Notes under the pieces: generated by a model
The model's input: only the letters and a program-made list of their open reading frames with translations
What the model was told of the DNA's origin: nothing
Database searches by the model: none
Shown here: piece after piece, positions 15,306 to 23,853 of the stretch
Position numbering within the stretch: the stretch's first letter is position 1
Layout: each line of letters opens with the position of its first letter
Translations under genes and position numbers: made by a program
Source: an uncultured Pelagibacteraceae bacterium
Lineage (GTDB): Bacteria > Pseudomonadota > Alphaproteobacteria > Pelagibacterales > Pelagibacteraceae
Assembly: GCA_902584995.1 (NCBI GenBank)
Contig: CACICF010000002.1
Location: 60,246 to 124,245, forward strand
Direction of reading: 5' to 3'
DNA length: 64,000 nt

Positions 15306-16800
15306 AGAAATTAAAAATTTATCTAGATCTGAATTAATAAAAAATTTTGTGATTTCTAATCCAGATTACTACATTGACGAATTTAAAAAAATTGGAAGCA
15401 AACCCTCCTATTCTTTTTCTTTTAATTTATTTGCCGCATTATTTGGGCCAATGTGGTTTGGATTAAGAAATATTTGGAATTATGCGTTAGCATTTTTAAT
15501 AATCGAAACATTTGCTGTTGTTCAAATAATTAGAGGCCTATTTGGAAACATTACTAAAGATGCCTTAGAAAAAATTGATAAAATTCAATCAACTATCGAT
15601 TTTAGATACAAACAATTAGAGGCTGCAAAAGAAAACAACCCAGATAAGGTCGAAGTATACGAGAGGGCAATTAAATCACTCGAAGACGCAATGAAGGAAT
15701 ATGTAGTTGATGTTCAGCAAATTGAGGCTTCAGCAATATGGATTACTATTTCAGGAATTGTATTATTGATTTTTGTAAAATTTATTCAAGGAATATTAGC
15801 AAATACAGTTTTAGAAAAAAGATACTCTGAATGGTTATCAAATAAATCGATTAGTCCTGGAATGAAAACAAAAAATTATTTATTAAGCATTGGTTTTACT
15901 ATAATTATAATGTTTTTTTCAGTAATACATTATAGCTTTCCAGGTTTCTTCTCAATAATGAATGATTTTCCTACTCATCCAGAAATAAGACTTACATCTA
16001 TAAAATGGGTTGAAACGATTTTTGATTATGCAGTTATAAAAGGAGATGCTGTATTTACTGCAATAACAATTGGAATTAGATCTGTTTTAGACTTTTTAGA
16101 ACTTCTGTTTGTAAAAACACCTTGGATTGTGATTATAACTACCATTGTAGTTTTAACTGCTTTATCAGCAGGCATAAGGACTGCAATATACTCAGCAGGA
16201 TTTTTAGCTTACATGGGTTTTTTGGGATTTTGGGTTAAAGCAATGACTACACTTGCCTTACTGGGAACGGCTGCAATTTTAAGTATTGTTATTGGAATAC
16301 CTCTAGGAATTTATTGTGCAAGACGTCAAAGATTTTATTCAATGATAAGACCAATAATGGATTTTATGCAAACAATGCCTGCATTTGTATTTATGATTCC
16401 CGTCATTGCATTTTTTGGAACAGGGAAGGTTGCAGCAGTAATCATTACAATGATTTTTGGAGGTACGCCAGTTGTAAGACTTACTGTTTTAGGATTAAGG
16501 GGTGTTCCTGAAACTATTAGAGAGGCAGCAATAGCTTACGGAGCATCTAAATGGTATCTTCTTAGAAAAGTAGATTTGCCACTTGCAACCCCATCAATAC
16601 TTGCTGGTGTAAATCAAACTGTGATGTTAAGTTTAGCAATGGTTGTTGTAGCCTCACTTATAGGAGCAAAAGGTTTAGGCCAAGACGTGCTAGAGGCACT
16701 TCAATATGCAAATGTTGGACAAGGAATTTTAGCTGGTGTTGCAATACTATTTGTTGCTTTAATATTGGACAGAGTAGTTCAAGGTAAGAAAAGAGTATAA
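15298..16800 (+). CDS. proW: Glycine betaine ABC importer permease with N-terminal extension
   Basis: About 500 residues. The C-terminal ~270 residues are a ProW/OpuAB permease with the EAA-like loop (IREAAIAYGASKWYLLRKVDLPLATPSIL). The N-terminal ~230 residues are extra: a DUF2628-like membrane segment (FALFGPMWFGLRNIWNYAL) followed by a charged coiled coil. The start is uncertain: GTG at 15298 is seven bases from AAGGG, while ATG at 15292 is too close. The extension may couple gating to osmotic sensing, but that is inference. Confidence 0.88.
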   Translation: MSKEIKNLSRSELIKNFVISNPDYYIDEFKKIGSKPSYSFSFNLFAALFGPMWFGLRNIWNYALAFLIIETFAVVQIIRGLFGNITKDALEKIDKIQSTIDFRYKQLEAAKENNPDKVEVYERAIKSLEDAMKEYVVDVQQIEASAIWITISGIVLLIFVKFIQGILANTVLEKRYSEWLSNKSISPGMKTKNYLLSIGFTIIIMFFSVIHYSFPGFFSIMNDFPTHPEIRLTSIKWVETIFDYAVIKGDAVFTAITIGIRSVLDFLELLFVKTPWIVIITTIVVLTALSAGIRTAIYSAGFLAYMGFLGFWVKAMTTLALLGTAAILSIVIGIPLGIYCARRQRFYSMIRPIMDFMQTMPAFVFMIPVIAFFGTGKVAAVIITMIFGGTPVVRLTVLGLRGVPETIREAAIAYGASKWYLLRKVDLPLATPSILAGVNQTVMLSLAMVVVASLIGAKGLGQDVLEALQYANVGQGILAGVAILFVALILDRVVQGKKRV

Positions 16801-16807
16801 TATCTTA

Positions 16808-17977
16808 ATGAACAAAAATGTATGGTTGCTATTTGCAAGCAACGCATTTGCATTTTCTGTTGCACCTGTAACTGTATTTTTAAGTGGAATTATTGGAACT
16901 AGTATCAGTCCAATTAAATCTCTTTCAACATTACCAATGTCATTATCAATTGTGGGTACAGCTATTTTTATTATTGCTGCTTCTAAAATAATGAGTATTA
17001 CCGGAAGAAAAAAAGGATTTATACTTTCATCTATAACAACTTCATTATTTGCATTATTAGCAGCATATTCTGTATATAGGCAAAACTTTATTCTGTATTC
17101 ATTTTCTTGTTTTTGCCTTGGATTTGGAATGGCTTTTGCTCATCAGTATCGTTTTGCTGCAGCTGAGAGTGTTGATAAAGAACTTGCACCAAAGGCTATT
17201 TCCTTATTACTTTTTGCGGGGATTTTGTCAGCTTTATTGGGTCCAAACTTAGCAAATTTAGGAAAAGATATAATTACAGAAAGTTTATATGTTGGTTCTT
17301 ATCTCTGTCTATCTTTATTAACTTTATCCTCTGTTATTTTTTTAATTTTTTATAAAGAAAATAAAGTTATAAATAATAAAAAAACATCAAAGGGTAGAAC
17401 AATTTTAGAATTGATATCTCAGCCAAGATTTTTGCAAGCTCTTGTATCCTCATCTTTTGCTTATGCGGTGATGTCATTTTTAATGACAGCTACTCCTATT
17501 AGTATGCATGTTCATGATAATATGTCCTTAAATAATACAAGTTTTGTAATTCAATTACATATCATTAGCATGTTCCTTCCTGCTTTAGTTACAGGAAATC
17601 TAATAAAAAAATATGGACACAGTAAAATAATATATTTTGGTGTTTTATTTTTTATCTTTACAATTTTACTTAGTTATTTTGATCAAACAGTCATAAATTA
17701 TCTTTTTTCATTAATTTTTTTGGGTCTTGGGTGGAACTTTCTGTTTATATCTGGAACAAGTTTATTAGTTTTAAACTATAAAGAAGAGGAAAGATTTAGA
17801 GCACAAGGTTTTAATGATTTTATAGTTTTTTCAGTTCAAGCTACTGCAAGTTTAACAGCAGGTATTATTTTAAGTTTTACAAGTTGGAAAATAATGAACA
17901 TATTATGTATCCCATTTTTAATAATAATAATTTTCACTACTCTGAGGGCTGATAGATTATTAGATAAAACCGATTAA
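16808..17977 (+). CDS. MFS transporter
   Basis: 389 residues with twelve hydrophobic segments and a KIMSITGRKKGF loop 2-3 of the major facilitator pattern. It begins eight bases after the permease gene stop, so it may be cotranscribed with the betaine importer, although it has no clear ribosome binding site. The central loop between helices 6 and 7 (KENKVINNKKTSKGRT) is present. The substrate is not recognisable. A homologous group is annotated YfcJ-like or as a general efflux protein. Confidence 0.85.
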   Translation: MNKNVWLLFASNAFAFSVAPVTVFLSGIIGTSISPIKSLSTLPMSLSIVGTAIFIIAASKIMSITGRKKGFILSSITTSLFALLAAYSVYRQNFILYSFSCFCLGFGMAFAHQYRFAAAESVDKELAPKAISLLLFAGILSALLGPNLANLGKDIITESLYVGSYLCLSLLTLSSVIFLIFYKENKVINNKKTSKGRTILELISQPRFLQALVSSSFAYAVMSFLMTATPISMHVHDNMSLNNTSFVIQLHIISMFLPALVTGNLIKKYGHSKIIYFGVLFFIFTILLSYFDQTVINYLFSLIFLGLGWNFLFISGTSLLVLNYKEEERFRAQGFNDFIVFSVQATASLTAGIILSFTSWKIMNILCIPFLIIIIFTTLRADRLLDKTD

Positions 17978-18042
17978 AGACGTGTCAACTTGTTACACCA
18001 TATAGTTATTGTTTATTGACTTTAAAAGAATATATCAGCGCT

Positions 18043-18486
18043 ATGACTAAATATAATAAATTAACAAGTTCATTTATAATATTAATCAGTATATTTTTTA
18101 CGAATATAGCTTTAGGTGCGGATGTAACAGTGGAAATGCTTAATAGGCTTGATAAAGAATCAAATGTTTTTGAGCCTAAAATAGTAAGAGTTAACCCTGG
18201 AGATACAGTTCTTTGGAAGGCAACAGATAAAGGACATAACGTTGAATTCATAAAAAAGGGCGTACCAGATGGAGTTAGTAAGTTTAAATCAAAGTTTAAT
18301 AAGGATGTTGAATACAAGTTCGAGGTCCCAGGAATTTATGCTTACTGGTGTACACCACACAAAAATATGGGAATGATTGGTTTTGTGGTTGTTGGTGACG
18401 ATAAATCTAACCTAGATGCTATTAAAAAGTTAAGATTTTCATCTAAATCTAAGAAATTAGCACCAGGTTTAATAGACCAACTATAA
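18043..18486 (+). CDS. Pseudoazurin-like cupredoxin
   Basis: 147 residues from the ATG at 18043, with a signal peptide through LGADVTVEML. The copper site is complete: His in DKGHNVEFI and YWCTPHKNMGMIGFVVV (Cys-x2-Pro-His-x4-Met). Pseudoazurins shuttle electrons in the periplasm, for example to nitrite or nitrous oxide reductases or cytochrome oxidases. No such partner is nearby. It is the second cupredoxin in the window and is unlike the His-rich one at 2868-3365. Confidence 0.88.
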   Translation: MTKYNKLTSSFIILISIFFTNIALGADVTVEMLNRLDKESNVFEPKIVRVNPGDTVLWKATDKGHNVEFIKKGVPDGVSKFKSKFNKDVEYKFEVPGIYAYWCTPHKNMGMIGFVVVGDDKSNLDAIKKLRFSSKSKKLAPGLIDQL

Positions 18487-18540
18487 ATCAGCAAATATTA
18501 TTGAGTTAAGACGTTTAACTTTTATAAATGAATCCTTGTA

Positions 18541-18571
18541 CTTCCCGGAGCGGTGATAATCGCCCGGGAAG
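18541..18571. ncRNA. GC-rich hairpin in the 18487-18702 spacer
   Basis: Arms CTTCCCGG (18541-18548) and CCGGGAAG (18564-18571) pair perfectly, extended by GCG/CGC inside one unpaired A, with an 8-base loop. The sequence is very GC-rich for this AT-rich chromosome. No T-run follows on either strand, so it is not a standard terminator. It may be a structured leader for the ABC ATPase gene, a 3' end of the pseudoazurin mRNA or a small RNA. The rest of this 216-base spacer holds no gene I can support. Confidence 0.45.
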
Positions 18572-18702
18572 GCAATACATCTAGATTAATAGATTTTATC
18601 ATCATGATGAAAGAAAAATTCGTGAAAATAGGTTACCAATTGATATAATTTATACCTAAAAAAAAATAGGCATAGATATTTTAGAAAAAGTTAAAAGTTG
18701 AA

Positions 18703-19752
18703 ATGGCAAATATAAAATTCACTGGCGTAAATAAATCTTTTGGATCAAACAAAATTATAACTGATTTTAATTTAATAGGGAAAGATGATGAATTTCTTGT
18801 ATTAGTTGGTCCATCTGGTTGTGGAAAGTCAACTTTATTAAGAATGATAGCAGGTTTAGAGAAAATTGATGAGGGTGAAATATTTATAAATGATCAAAAA
18901 ATTAATGATCTTCATCCCTCAAAAAGACAAACAGCGATGGTATTTCAATCCTATGCTCTATATCCACACATGAATGTTTATGAAAATATGTCATTTGGGT
19001 TAAAGATTGAAAAGAAATCTAAGCAAGAAATTGAAACAAAAGTTATGCAAGCAGCTAAAATTTTAAAAATTGAGGAGTTACTTGAAAGAAAACCTAAACA
19101 GTTATCTGGGGGTCAAAGGCAAAGAGTTGCAATTGGACGTGCAATTACTAGAAACCCTAAAATATTTTTATTCGATGAGCCATTATCTAATTTGGATGCA
19201 GCTTTAAGAGCCGAGATGAGAGTAGAAATATCAAAACTTCATAATCAAATTAAAACGAACATGATATATGTTACCCATGATCAAGTTGAGGCAATGACTT
19301 TAGCCGATAGAATTGTAATTCTAAATCATGGAAATATTGAACAAGTTGGAACTCCTGATGAAATTTATAATAATCCATCAAATATTTTTGTAGCACAATT
19401 TATCGGAACGCCAAAAATGAATATTTTACCTATACAAAATGAAAATATAATTTCAGAAAATAAAATAAATTTTTTAGGAAATGAAATAACTTTTGAGAAA
19501 ATTAAATTTAGTAAAAGAAATTATTCTGTTGGTATTAGACCTGAACACTTTAATTCATCAGAGTCATCTGAATTTAAATTTAAACCTAAAATTGAACTTG
19601 TTGAAAATTTAGGAAATGAAAAAATAGTTTACATGAGTAACAATAATTTAGAACTTAGTGCAAAAATATCAAGTCAGGTAGATTTTCAAAACGAACTTAA
19701 ATTTAATTTTAAAGATATTTTTATATTTGATGAAAATGGAAAAAGAATTTAA
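18703..19752 (+). CDS. ABC importer ATP-binding protein of sugar/glycerol-3-phosphate type (UgpC/MalK-like), unpaired
   Basis: 349 residues. Walker A is GPSGCGKST, signature LSGGQRQR, Walker B FLFDEPLSNLDAALR, with the DNLDA D-loop characteristic of the MalK/UgpC group. A C-terminal TOBE-like domain (VGIRPEHF) follows. Such ATPases can serve several carbohydrate importers. None of the membrane or binding-protein partners is within several kilobases, so it may act with a remote importer. It is followed 32 bases later by an EamA transporter. Confidence 0.88.
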   Translation: MANIKFTGVNKSFGSNKIITDFNLIGKDDEFLVLVGPSGCGKSTLLRMIAGLEKIDEGEIFINDQKINDLHPSKRQTAMVFQSYALYPHMNVYENMSFGLKIEKKSKQEIETKVMQAAKILKIEELLERKPKQLSGGQRQRVAIGRAITRNPKIFLFDEPLSNLDAALRAEMRVEISKLHNQIKTNMIYVTHDQVEAMTLADRIVILNHGNIEQVGTPDEIYNNPSNIFVAQFIGTPKMNILPIQNENIISENKINFLGNEITFEKIKFSKRNYSVGIRPEHFNSSESSEFKFKPKIELVENLGNEKIVYMSNNNLELSAKISSQVDFQNELKFNFKDIFIFDENGKRI

Positions 19753-19784
19753 ATTTCTTTAAAAATTAAATAAACTTTATCTCA

Positions 19785-20684
19785 ATGAATTGGATTATAG
19801 TTACAATTATTGCTGCTTTTTTTCAAAATTTAAGATCATCATTTCAGAAAAAAATTAATAAAGACGTTTCTACAATTGCTTCAACATATGTAAGATTTTC
19901 CTTTGCCCTACCTTTAGCCTTAATATTATTTTTTGTTTATTTTAGAGAATTCGCAATTATTAAAGAAATACTTATTCAACCTGGTTTTTTAATCAATGTT
20001 ACATTAGCATCAATTTTTCAAGTTATTTTTACATTCGTTTTACTCTACCTTTTTAAATTTTCAAATTTTGTAGTAGGTACGTCACTTAGTAAGACAGAAG
20101 TTGTACAAGTTGCTTTATTTGAATATTTAATACTTAGTGAAAAACTAAATATAATAGGAATAAGTGGAATTATAATTTCAACTCTGGGAGTTATTATTTT
20201 ATCTATAAAAAACTTAAAATTTTTTTTTCAAAATATTTTTTCTAAAACTACATTAATCGGATTAATCTCAGGTTTATTTTTGGCTTTGAGTATTGTTTAT
20301 TTTAGATCTGCAGCGCTATCTTTAAAAAATTTTGAGTCAAATTTTGAAAAAGTCATATCAACACTACTTTTTGGACTTTTAATTCCTACAATAATCTTAA
20401 CTATTTATCTCATAATATTTGAAAAAAAAGAATTTAGAAAACTCTATAATGATAAATATGATTGTATGCTAATCGGCTTAGGTGGTTTTTTTGCATCTTT
20501 ATCATGGTTTTATGCATTCACACTAATTCAAGCATCATTTGTCAGAGCGGTTGGACAAATTGAATTATTATTTAGCTATTTTTCATCAAGATATTTCTTT
20601 CAGGAAAAAGTAAAAGCAACAGAAATAATAGGTATTACAATTTTTGTCCTAGGAGTAACACTTTTGTTATTTTCAAGAGTTTAA
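19785..20684 (+). CDS. EamA/DMT family transporter
   Basis: 299 residues with about ten hydrophobic helices in two EamA repeats; the second is IGLGGFFASLSWFYAFTLIQASFVRAVGQIELLFSYFSSRYFFQEK. The family exports or imports metabolites such as amino acids and nucleotide sugars. Substrate unknown. It is downstream of the lone sugar-type ATPase and converges on the HpsN-like gene with five bases between stops. Confidence 0.85.
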   Translation: MNWIIVTIIAAFFQNLRSSFQKKINKDVSTIASTYVRFSFALPLALILFFVYFREFAIIKEILIQPGFLINVTLASIFQVIFTFVLLYLFKFSNFVVGTSLSKTEVVQVALFEYLILSEKLNIIGISGIIISTLGVIILSIKNLKFFFQNIFSKTTLIGLISGLFLALSIVYFRSAALSLKNFESNFEKVISTLLFGLLIPTIILTIYLIIFEKKEFRKLYNDKYDCMLIGLGGFFASLSWFYAFTLIQASFVRAVGQIELLFSYFSSRYFFQEKVKATEIIGITIFVLGVTLLLFSRV

Positions 20685-20689
20685 TAAAA

Positions 20690-21976
20690 CTAATTTTGAA
20701 ATCCGTACTTTCTTAGCCTCACATCTCCAGTTCTTGCATGAGCCTCCATACCTTCGTACCTTGAAATTCTTGCACATGCTGCACCTACTTCTTTTGTAGA
20801 CTCTTTAGTCATTCTTTGAAAACTCAATGTTTTAATAAATTTTCCAACAAACAAACCACCGGTATATTTTCCTGCACCTTTGGTAGGTAAAATATGGTTT
20901 GTACCAGAACATTTGTCACCATAAGCAACGGTGGTCTCTTCTCCAATAAATAATGATCCATAATTTTTTAATCTGTCATGGAACCATTTAAGATTTTTAG
21001 TTTGAATTTCTAAATGCTCGGGGGCATAGTCATCACTTATTTTAGCCATTTCTTCATCCGTATCGCAAAGAATAACTTCACCATAGTCTCTCCAAGCGGC
21101 ACCAGAGTTTTCTCTTGGTAAATCTGGTAGATCTGCAATAAGCTCCGGAACTCTTTGTATTACATAATCAGCAAGTTTTTTGGAAGTTGTAAATAACCAA
21201 GCTGGAGAATTATATCCATGCTCTGCTTGTCCAACTAAATCAAAAGCTACCAATTCTGGATCAGCTGTATCGTCGGCTATAACTGCTATTTCTGTGGGAC
21301 CTGCAAATAAATCAATCCCAACTTTTCCAAACAGAATTCTTTTTGACTCTGCAACAAATTGATTACCTGGGCCTACAAGCATATCCGCAGGCGCATTTCC
21401 AAAAAGACCATAAGTCATTGCAGCAATTGCTTGAACTCCACCTAAGTTCATTATTACATCTGCGCCACATAAATCCGCAGTATAAACTATCGCAGGATGA
21501 ACACCCACACCTGGTTTTGGAGAACTACAAACAATAATATTTTTTACACCAGCTACCTTTGCTGTTGTTACACTCATCACAGCTGATGCTATGTGAGCAT
21601 ATCTACCTGCAGGAACATAACAACCTGCAGTATTAACTGGAATTAATTTTTGCCCAGCATATAAGCCATCTGATAACTCTACTTCAAAATCCTGACCATA
21701 GTTTTTTAATTGTGCTTCAGCAAATTTTCTTACTCTTTCATGAGAAAATTGAATATCATCTTTAGTCTTAGGATCTAAATTTTTTTTAATTTCTTCAATT
21801 TTTTCTCTAGTAACAATTACTTCACCTTCATATTTATCAAATTTTTTTGATAGTTCGATACATCCTTCTTCTTTAGTTTTTTCAATATCTTTAAGAATAT
21901 TTTCAACAATCTCTCTGGTCTTTGTATCGTCAGTTGATGAAGTTTTTGGTGATTTTTTTAAGTAAGTTATTGCCAT
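20690..21976 (-). CDS. Histidinol-dehydrogenase family enzyme, sulfopropanediol dehydrogenase (HpsN)-like
   Basis: 428 residues of the HisD fold with family metal and catalytic residues (QAEHGYNSPAW, YAPEHLEI, SGTNHILPT). The segments AGCYVPAGRYAHIASAVM, WRDYGEVILC, YGSLFIGEETTVAYGDKCSGTNH and the C-terminal YEGMEAHARTGDVRLRKY resemble, as I recall it, HpsN that oxidises (R)-DHPS to sulfolactate, rather than biosynthetic HisD, which has VGxYVPGG. Context agrees: it follows a Pta-like gene, and no his genes are near. Sulfonate chemistry is inferred from sequence pattern only. Confidence 0.7.
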   Translation of the reverse strand: MAITYLKKSPKTSSTDDTKTREIVENILKDIEKTKEEGCIELSKKFDKYEGEVIVTREKIEEIKKNLDPKTKDDIQFSHERVRKFAEAQLKNYGQDFEVELSDGLYAGQKLIPVNTAGCYVPAGRYAHIASAVMSVTTAKVAGVKNIIVCSSPKPGVGVHPAIVYTADLCGADVIMNLGGVQAIAAMTYGLFGNAPADMLVGPGNQFVAESKRILFGKVGIDLFAGPTEIAVIADDTADPELVAFDLVGQAEHGYNSPAWLFTTSKKLADYVIQRVPELIADLPDLPRENSGAAWRDYGEVILCDTDEEMAKISDDYAPEHLEIQTKNLKWFHDRLKNYGSLFIGEETTVAYGDKCSGTNHILPTKGAGKYTGGLFVGKFIKTLSFQRMTKESTKEVGAACARISRYEGMEAHARTGDVRLRKYGFQN

Positions 21977-22018
21977 ATTTAAATTCTAATTTAATTATTA
22001 TTTTTTTTCAATATTCAT

Positions 22019-22930
22019 TTAATCTAAAGCTACCACAGCTGCAGCAATTGAGGCTAGTCTTGCTGTCGCATCATCTGATCTACTTGTTATTACAACAGGG
22101 ACTTTGCCACCAACAACTACACCAGCTGCACAAGCTCCCATAAAATATATCATCATCTTTACTAAAGCGTTTCCAGCCTCTACATTTGGAACTAATAAAA
22201 CATCTGCATCTCCTGCAACTTCATTTTTAATTCCTTTTATAGTTGCCGATTTTTTAGAAACGCTATTATCAAACGCTAGGGGACCAAATATATCTGCATT
22301 AAAATTTTCTTTGCTAGCCAATCTACAAATTTCCTTAGCATCAACAGAACTTTGCATACTATCTAAAACTTCTTCTGTGGCTGACAAAATAGAAACTTTA
22401 GGTCTTGCAATTTTTATTCTGTGACAAAAATCTATAACATTTTTTAAAATATGCATTTTTGTTTTGACATTAGGATTAACATTTAATGCACCATCAGTAA
22501 TAATTAGAGGATCGTCTTCTTTATCCAATGTCATATGCCAAATATGACTTAATCTTGTTTTTCTTATTAAGTTATATTTTCTTAACAAAACTTCTTTCAT
22601 TAACACATCAGTATGTATATGACCTTTGACTATAATCTTCACATCACCATCGCCTGCTAGTTTAGCAGCAACTTTAGCAGTATTATTTTCAATTGGTTCA
22701 TGAACAATTTCATAATCAGAAATATCAAATTTTAATTCTTCAGCTATCTTTTTAATTTCCCCCTCATCGCCGATCAAAACAGGAACTATTAATTTTTCTT
22801 TAACGGCATCCATAACGGAGAGCATTGGTAGTTCCTTACCAGCATTCACAATTGCTGCTTTAATTCCTCTCTTTTGATGAGCAATATCTAATAAATTAAG
22901 CGGACAAACTGTTGATTTATCTGAAAGCAT
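22019..22930 (-). CDS. Phosphate acetyl/butyryl transferase-like protein
   Basis: 303 residues from the ATG at 22930, of the PTA/PTB family fold: KAAIVNAG..LPML, GDEGEIKKIAEE, KGHIHTDVLM, LIITDGALNVNPNV, NADIFGPLAFDN, VLLVPNVEAGNALVKMMIYF and a VVITSRSDDATARLASI end. Such enzymes convert acyl-CoA to acyl phosphate or the reverse. In sulfonate pathways, Pta turns the acetyl phosphate released by Xsc into acetyl-CoA. Xsc is not seen in the window. It precedes the HpsN-like gene on the same strand, so a joint pathway is plausible. Confidence 0.83.
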   Translation of the reverse strand: MLSDKSTVCPLNLLDIAHQKRGIKAAIVNAGKELPMLSVMDAVKEKLIVPVLIGDEGEIKKIAEELKFDISDYEIVHEPIENNTAKVAAKLAGDGDVKIIVKGHIHTDVLMKEVLLRKYNLIRKTRLSHIWHMTLDKEDDPLIITDGALNVNPNVKTKMHILKNVIDFCHRIKIARPKVSILSATEEVLDSMQSSVDAKEICRLASKENFNADIFGPLAFDNSVSKKSATIKGIKNEVAGDADVLLVPNVEAGNALVKMMIYFMGACAAGVVVGGKVPVVITSRSDDATARLASIAAAVVALD

Positions 22931-22993
22931 TAAATTTATATATACTAAAATGATTAAAAAACTAATATAACAAATATAGTATAAGGACAAAAA

Positions 22994-23842
22994 GTGGAAA
23001 TAGTTACAAAAATAGCTCCAATCGCTTTAGCACTTATAATGTTAGGTCTAGGGTTAGGTCTAACTGGACGAGACTTTTTAAGGGTAATAAATAATCCTAA
23101 AGACTTTGTAATTGGATTTTTCTGCCAACTGTTACTTTTGCCGATAGTTGCGTATATTTTAATATTAATATTAAATTTGCCTGTTGAGATTGCATTAGGC
23201 ATTATGATTATTGCAGCTGCACCAGGGGGCGTTACTACAAATGTTATGACCAAATTTGCAAATGGTGATGTGGCTTTGTCCATTTCATTAACTGCAATAA
23301 TTAGTTTAATTAGTATAATTTCAGTTCCATTTATTGTTTTAAAATCAGCTGATTTACTTGGTGTTACTAATATCTCAGCAGATATTACTATGACAGCAAT
23401 TACACTTAAGATGGCATTGGTTGTTACTGTGCCAGTAATTTTAGGCATGATTATTAGAAAATTTGCAGATAATTTAATTTCCTCAAATCTTTCGATTGTT
23501 AATAAAATAACAACAGCTTTGTTCGTTATTGTATTTGCTGCAATTTGGATTGAAGAAAGAGAAAATATTTTCAATTACTTAAAACAAGCAGGCTTTGCAG
23601 TATTAGTATTGAATGTTGTGATGATGATACTTGCTTATTATATAGCCAAATTCTTTGCAACCGGAATGAAGCAAAGAAAATGTATTACGATAGAATGTGG
23701 TTTACAAAATGGAACTTTGGCAGTGTTTGTAGCAACACAAATGTTTAATGATATTACTTATATGATACCAACAGCAGCATACGCTCTTATAATGTACTTA
23801 ACTGGCTTCGCTTTAATTTTTATACTTCGAAGAGCTAATTAA
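22994..23842 (+). CDS. BASS family (bile acid:sodium symporter-like) transporter
   Basis: 282 residues, about ten helices, start GTG behind an AGGA site. The conserved APGGVTTNVMTKFANGDVALSISLTAI and CGLQNGTLAVFVATQMF segments are typical of the bile acid/sodium symporter family, which includes importers of organic anions. It is divergent from the Pta-like and HpsN-like genes, separated by 63 bases, and may import their substrate. That link rests on position alone. Confidence 0.85.
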   Translation: MEIVTKIAPIALALIMLGLGLGLTGRDFLRVINNPKDFVIGFFCQLLLLPIVAYILILILNLPVEIALGIMIIAAAPGGVTTNVMTKFANGDVALSISLTAIISLISIISVPFIVLKSADLLGVTNISADITMTAITLKMALVVTVPVILGMIIRKFADNLISSNLSIVNKITTALFVIVFAAIWIEERENIFNYLKQAGFAVLVLNVVMMILAYYIAKFFATGMKQRKCITIECGLQNGTLAVFVATQMFNDITYMIPTAAYALIMYLTGFALIFILRRAN

Positions 23843-23853
23843 TTTTTACTTTT

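Noticed and set aside
18001-18043. TTGACT at 18016 as a promoter for the pseudoazurin gene
   Set aside because: The matching -10 position would fall on or just before the start codon, leaving no leader; not strong enough to report.
18528-18584. An 18-codon frame (MNPCTSRS...) across the GC-rich hairpin
   Set aside because: The codon use follows the hairpin, there is no ribosome binding site, and the structure explains the sequence better.
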